This document shows, one piece after another, positions 5,536 to 9,028 of a stretch of 9,028 nt of DNA. The position numbers and the translations under genes were made by a program. Each line of letters opens with the position of its first letter. Position 1 is the stretch's first letter. The stretch is taken from NCBI GenBank assembly GCA_003161535.1, contig PMOM01000191.1:1424-10451 (forward strand), in the 5' to 3' direction. Source of the stretch: Caulobacteraceae bacterium (GTDB lineage: Bacteria; Pseudomonadota; Alphaproteobacteria; Caulobacterales; Caulobacteraceae). The notes below the pieces were generated by a model. That model did no database searches and was not told the DNA's origin. It was given only the letters and a program-made list of their open reading frames with translations.

Positions 5536-7668
5536 CTACTCCGCCGGCGCCCAGCCGGGACGCCCGGCGCGCCAGAAGACAAAGGCGTAGGTGTCGGCGA
5601 CCAGGCCGTCGGTCTGGCTCTTGGTCGAGCCGATGCCGTGGCCGGCCTGTTCCTCGACCCGCAGCAGCACCGGTTTGCTGGTTCCCGAGTTCATCAGGGC
5701 GGCGGCGAACTTGGCCGGCTCCCAGGGCGCCACGCGCGGATCATTCAGCCCGGTGGTGATCATCACCGCGGGGTATTGCGCGCCTTTGACCACATGGGCG
5801 AGGCTGTCCATCTCATAGAGGTTCTTGAAGCCGGCCTCGGTAGTGATGGAGCCGAACTCGGGAATGTTAGGCGGCCCGTTGGGGGTGAACTCCATGCGCA
5901 GGGGGTCGGCGGCCGGCACCTGATCGATGACGCCGGCGAAGAGCTCGGGCGCCTCTTCCAGGGAGCGGCCCATGGTGATGCCCCCGGCCGATCCGCCGGT
6001 GATGAAGAGCTTGTCCGGCGTCGTGTAGCCCTGAGCGACCAGGGCCCGTCCGCAGGCGATCAGATCGCGCCAGGTGTTGGGCTTGGACGCGTCCTTGCCC
6101 CCCAGGCGCCAGGCTTCGCCCAGCTCCCCGCCGCCGCGCACATTGCAGGTCGCCCAGGCGGCGTCCCGGTTGAGGAACGGAATGGCGCGGGCATTGAAGG
6201 CGGGAAAATAGGAAATGCCGTAGGAGCCATAGGCCCGCATCAGCACGACGCCAGGGCGCCGCGCGCCCTTCTTGGCCATCACGGTCAAGGGAACAGCGAC
6301 GCCGTCCTTGGCCCGGGCGGTGAGGTCGATGACATCGTAGGCGCTGGGATCGTAGCTCGGCTTGGCGCCCAGGTTGAGGTTGGTGAAGCGGGTCCCGTCC
6401 CAGGCGTAGAAGGTGGCCGGCACGACCCAGCTTTCGAACTGAACCACGGCGCCTGGCCGGCGCGGATCGGTGAACAGACCGTTGATCGAGCCTCGGCCGG
6501 GCAGGGCGATTTCCCTGACCGGCGCGCCGGGAGCGATGAACAGCAGATGCGAATAGAGGCCCTCGCGGGTCTGTACATAGAGGCCGTCGGCGGCGGCATC
6601 GATGGATTCCACCAGACGCCCGGGGCGCACCGGCAGCACGACATCGGCGGCCGAAAGCGGCTGGCCGGCCTTGACGTGCAGGATCTGGAAGGTGGGCGCG
6701 TCCTTGTGGCTCAAGAGATAGATGTCGTCGCCATGGACGGCGCCCGAGGTCACCCCGTCGCTGCGCTTGGTGAGCGGCTGCCAGGGCGCGGCCGGATCGC
6801 CGGCGGTCGAGACCGGACCGGTCCATATTTCGATCTCGTTCTGCACACCGTTCTGCACCACAGCCAGGGCGACGTTGGAGCCGGGCGTCAGCTCGACTCC
6901 CGCGCCCATAACCGGCGGCACGACGATGCGGCTGGCTTTCACCGGAGCGCCCAGGACATCGCGCGGCTCGCCCTTCAGGTCCCAGACCTGATCGGTGCTG
7001 TTGAAGTATTTGAGCTGCGGGTTGTCGGTCTTCTGCAGGCGAATGAGGAACAGGGTCCTGGCGTCGTCGCTCCACGACAGACCGCCGAAGTCGGCGCGGT
7101 CGAGCGGACCGGCCAGCTGCGCGCCGGAGGCAACATCGTAGATGTAAAGCAGGGCCGCCTCGCTGCCGCCGGCCGAAACGCCCACCCCAACCCGCGATCC
7201 GTCCGGAGAGGCTTGGTAGTAGTTGATGGCGTAGGGCGTACCGCCATGCGCGGCGCGCAGCTTGCCCACGTCGACGAGGGTGCGCGCGGGGCCGCTCTGG
7301 TCACGCACCACCAGGTTGAAGTTATCCGCTCCGGGCGCCTGCTCCTGATAGAAGGTGCGGCCGCCAAACACCTGGACGTCCTTGACCGGGCCGAAGCTGG
7401 CGGAAAAATCGACGATCTCCTTGAACAGCGCGGCGCGCGGCGCGATGGAGCCCAAAAGTTCGCGCGTGTAGCGGCCTTCCGCCTTGAGCCAGTCGATGGT
7501 CGGCGCATCGAGGCTTTCCATGCCTCGATAAGGATCGGTGACCTGGACGCCGTAAAGGGTCTCGGTGACGGGCGTCGGCGCGGGGGGCGGGGGCTGCCGG
7601 GGCGCGCCTTGCGCCGCTCCCGCCAAGGCCGCCGCCGCGATCGATGACAACAAGACGCTTCTGATCAT
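5536..7668 (-). CDS. Exported S9 prolyl oligopeptidase-family serine peptidase
   Basis: This 710-residue protein fits the POP family (S9A). Residues 1-22 are a typical Sec signal (Arg3, then a Leu/Ala-rich core, small residues around 19-22), followed by a Pro-rich linker, so a periplasmic location is expected. DPYRGMESLD is the usual N-terminal POP signature. A beta-propeller fills roughly residues 90-450 and gates access to small peptides. The catalytic domain has NVRGGGELGEAW, nucleophile Ser560 in GGSAGG, Asp643 in GLNDPRV and His677 in EQAGHGIG, a complete triad. Start ATG 7668 is supported by GGAG (7675-7678) 6 bases upstream. An open frame reaches back to TTG 7743 but would bury the signal peptide. 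Expected activity is cleavage of short peptides after Pro or another residue. The kinase gene follows directly and is probably coupled. Confidence 0.93.
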   Translation of the reverse strand: MIRSVLLSSIAAAALAGAAQGAPRQPPPPAPTPVTETLYGVQVTDPYRGMESLDAPTIDWLKAEGRYTRELLGSIAPRAALFKEIVDFSASFGPVKDVQVFGGRTFYQEQAPGADNFNLVVRDQSGPARTLVDVGKLRAAHGGTPYAINYYQASPDGSRVGVGVSAGGSEAALLYIYDVASGAQLAGPLDRADFGGLSWSDDARTLFLIRLQKTDNPQLKYFNSTDQVWDLKGEPRDVLGAPVKASRIVVPPVMGAGVELTPGSNVALAVVQNGVQNEIEIWTGPVSTAGDPAAPWQPLTKRSDGVTSGAVHGDDIYLLSHKDAPTFQILHVKAGQPLSAADVVLPVRPGRLVESIDAAADGLYVQTREGLYSHLLFIAPGAPVREIALPGRGSINGLFTDPRRPGAVVQFESWVVPATFYAWDGTRFTNLNLGAKPSYDPSAYDVIDLTARAKDGVAVPLTVMAKKGARRPGVVLMRAYGSYGISYFPAFNARAIPFLNRDAAWATCNVRGGGELGEAWRLGGKDASKPNTWRDLIACGRALVAQGYTTPDKLFITGGSAGGITMGRSLEEAPELFAGVIDQVPAADPLRMEFTPNGPPNIPEFGSITTEAGFKNLYEMDSLAHVVKGAQYPAVMITTGLNDPRVAPWEPAKFAAALMNSGTSKPVLLRVEEQAGHGIGSTKSQTDGLVADTYAFVFWRAGRPGWAPAE

Positions 7669-7746
7669 GCCCCTCTCCCCACTTCGCCGCACACGCGGCG
7701 CGCAAACCTGCTCGACAATCGGCGCGTTGGCGAGGTCTGACAAGCC
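7669..7746 (-). other. 78-bp gap with small hairpin between phosphotransferase and peptidase genes
   Basis: This is the longest gap in the minus-strand run. It holds a 6-bp GC hairpin, CGCCGC (7685-7690) and GCGGCG (7695-7700) around a 4-base loop, then the Shine-Dalgarno site of the peptidase. The hairpin lacks a T-run, so it does not look like a terminator. An internal promoter in this gap is possible, but I see no convincing -35/-10 pair. Confidence 0.4.
7675..7678 (-). promoter_or_regulatory. Shine-Dalgarno site deciding the peptidase start
   Basis: On the minus strand, GGAG within a GGGGAGAGGGGC purine run lies 6 bases before ATG 7668. It is the strongest ribosome-binding site in the window and places the start exactly at the signal peptide, excluding the longer TTG-started frame. 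Confidence 0.75.
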
Positions 7747-8952
7747 TCAATCGGCCGCTCGCTCGGCCTCCAGCAACGCGGCGGCCCGCCCCAGGAAGTC
7801 CATCGGATCGGCGCGGTGGTAGGGATGCTCGGCCGGTTCGATATGGTCCAGGAAGCCCTGGTAGATGACCGCCTTGCGAGCGGCGCCGATGGGGGAGATC
7901 AGGGCGGCGGCGCGCGCCGGGTCGCAACCGGGAATGGCGCCGCGCCAAAGCAGCAGCCAATGGTCGCGCAGGGCCGCCATCGCCGCGTTGGGTATGCGAT
8001 CGAAAAAGGCAATCTGGTCGAACAGGGGGTGACCGACGCCGCTGTCGCCCCAGTCGATCAGGGTCAGGGTGAGGCCCTCGCCGCGGAAATTGCCGGGGGC
8101 GAAATCACTGTGGACCAGGGTGTCGGGAAGGCCGCAAGCGGCGATCTTGGCCCAACGAGCGGGCAGGTCGGCCACGAACGCGTCCAGGGCGCCGCGCGCC
8201 CGAGGTTCCATGCCATCGCCGATACGCGCGACCAGGGCGCCGATGGCGCCGCTCGAGGGCGCCGCCCGCCAGTCGGGCAGGCCCAGCGCGATCAGCTCGG
8301 CGGCGCCGCCGATCCACCGGCTCTGCAGATCGATCAACAGGCTCACCATGGCGCGCCATTGCTCGGGCGTGGCTTCGTAGAGGTCCTCGCCGGGGATATC
8401 GGCCATCAGCATTCGCCCGCCGCCATGGCCCAGAACCCGCGGAACCCGCTCGCCCGCCAGGCGCGCCAGCAGATCGCCTTCGTGGGCGAAGAACGGCGGT
8501 ACGACTTTCAACCACACCGCCCCGTCCTCGACGGGCAGGCGCCACAGGCTGGAGAGGTTCCAGGTCCGCACCTGCGTTGGCGGTCCCGAAAGCCCAATGC
8601 CCCTTTCCGCCAGGATTCCCTTGGCCCAGGCGAGGTCGGCCGCCGGCCCGCCCGGCTCGGCGTAGGGCAGGCGAAGAGGCTGATCGTCCAGCGTCCCGGT
8701 CCAGGGTTCGGCGGCGACCGGCGCCTCGACCTGCGCCAGATAGGTTACCTCACCGCCGGGCGGCTGTTCGTGTTCGGCCTCCAGCAGCCGCAGGATCGTC
8801 ACCGCGATCCCGTAATGGGTGCGCGCCGCCTCGACCACGGGGCCGATATCCTGCCACCACGGCGTGGAGACCGCTATCGCCGGTAGGGCGCCGACGACCG
8901 CGCCGTCCGGCGTCACCAGGACCAGCCGGGCGGTTCGCTCAGGCGGGGCCAT
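7747..8952 (-). CDS. APH-family phosphotransferase with extra N-terminal domain
   Basis: This is a 401-residue protein. Residues 130-400 form an APH/choline-kinase-type domain: ATP lysine Lys149 (WLKVVPPFF) with Glu158 nearby, catalytic loop HSDFAPGN with Asp283 and Asn288, and metal-binding Asp300 in IDWGDSGVGHPLFDQ. Residues 8-76 form a separate small domain (LVLVTPDGAVVG, PWWQDIGPVVEAA, VTILRLLEAE, VTYLAQVE). It reads like a degenerate NUDIX-like alpha/beta fold without the NUDIX catalytic box. A conserved-looking bridge, QVRTWNLSSLWRLP (127-140), opens the kinase. From memory, this architecture is common among actinobacterial 'aminoglycoside phosphotransferase' annotations, but the substrate is unknown. 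ATG 8952 has AGG about 6 bases upstream. The frame stays open to the right edge, so a longer N-terminus cannot be excluded. The gene ends 78 bp before the peptidase and is probably co-transcribed with it. Confidence 0.85.
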   Translation of the reverse strand: MAPPERTARLVLVTPDGAVVGALPAIAVSTPWWQDIGPVVEAARTHYGIAVTILRLLEAEHEQPPGGEVTYLAQVEAPVAAEPWTGTLDDQPLRLPYAEPGGPAADLAWAKGILAERGIGLSGPPTQVRTWNLSSLWRLPVEDGAVWLKVVPPFFAHEGDLLARLAGERVPRVLGHGGGRMLMADIPGEDLYEATPEQWRAMVSLLIDLQSRWIGGAAELIALGLPDWRAAPSSGAIGALVARIGDGMEPRARGALDAFVADLPARWAKIAACGLPDTLVHSDFAPGNFRGEGLTLTLIDWGDSGVGHPLFDQIAFFDRIPNAAMAALRDHWLLLWRGAIPGCDPARAAALISPIGAARKAVIYQGFLDHIEPAEHPYHRADPMDFLGRAAALLEAERAAD

Positions 8953-8974
8953 CCTTGGCCTGGCGGCCGTGGAC

Positions 8975-9028
8975 CTACTGGCCCAAGCCCAACGTCGGCA
9001 GGACAGCGGCTTCCTGGGCGGCGTATTG
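8975..9028 (-). CDS. Possible C-terminal tail of an upstream minus-strand gene (partial)
   Basis: On the minus strand a frame enters from the right edge and ends at TAG (8977-8975), giving only 17 residues (ending PTLGLGQ), 22 bp before the phosphotransferase ATG. The spacing suits the preceding gene of the same operon. A plus-strand frame across the same bases is also open and gives a plausible hydrophobic peptide, so the assignment is weak. No family can be recognised. Confidence 0.2.
   Translation of the reverse strand, partial: QYAAQEAAVLPTLGLGQ

Noticed and set aside
4806..5759. 317-codon plus-strand frame opposite the APH(6)-like kinase
   Set aside because: It spans parts of two minus-strand genes and has no motif. 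The minus frame has HGDIHHEN and IDPKG.
5521..7647. 708-codon plus-strand frame opposite the S9 peptidase
   Set aside because: Its length is striking, but the minus strand encodes a full POP with signal peptide, triad and ribosome-binding site. The plus translation is Gly/Asp/His/Val-rich with no motif, so it is a codon-bias shadow.
7816..8886. 356-codon plus-strand frame opposite the phosphotransferase
   Set aside because: It has Gln/Gly/Arg-rich shadow composition and no domain, while the minus strand has intact APH motifs.
4695..8952. Calling the two kinases antibiotic-resistance genes
   Set aside because: APH-fold motifs show kinase chemistry but not the substrate. Most chromosomal homologues are not known resistance factors, and there is no mobile-element context.

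Overview
The window is about two-thirds G+C, its open frames strongly prefer G or C at third codon positions, and its genes are tightly packed. Protein styles (MHS-type symporter, DUF2817 protein, exported S9 prolyl oligopeptidase, YncE-like propeller) and a GC-rich extragenic palindrome of the GTCATGGCCGGG...CCCGGCCAT type suggest an alphaproteobacterium, possibly of the Caulobacter/Phenylobacterium group. The taxonomic call is inference. No tRNA, rRNA, CRISPR array, transposase or phage gene was seen.

Layout. Positions 1-153 are the 3' end of a plus-strand gene resembling the C-terminus of YncE/YVTN beta-propeller proteins. Positions 154-499 hold no convincing gene. They contain a roughly 230-bp element (177-408) bounded by two inverted copies (32 of 35 bases identical) of a REP-like palindrome, with two further perfect GC hairpins inside. 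Positions 500-4683 are four plus-strand genes in a likely operon (gaps of 8 and 19 bp, then a 4-bp ATGA overlap): a multi-pass membrane protein of unknown function, an MHS-family MFS symporter, a proline-iminopeptidase-like alpha/beta hydrolase, and a DUF2817 protein with an intact-looking M14-type zinc-carboxypeptidase site. Only 11 bp separate this run from a convergent minus-strand run at 8952-4695. Read in transcription order, that run is a phosphotransferase with an extra N-terminal domain, an exported prolyl-oligopeptidase-family serine peptidase, and an APH(6)/hydroxyurea-type small-molecule kinase whose probable TTG start lies one base past the peptidase stop. The last 76 bp are unassigned.

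How the genes may work together. Three of the seven complete genes are peptidase or amidase-like hydrolases. One is predicted to be exported, two are predicted cytosolic and sit beside an importer. A simple reading is extracytoplasmic trimming of a peptide-like or amide-like compound, uptake by the symporter, and intracellular breakdown by the hydrolase and the DUF2817 enzyme. The two APH-fold kinases flanking the exported peptidase raise a second possibility, inactivation of a peptide or aminoglycoside-like toxin. Neither is proved by sequence. The families are recognisable and most of the window is ordinary catabolic or accessory gene content. The least explained parts are the inverted-repeat element at 177-408 and the kinase-peptidase-kinase arrangement.
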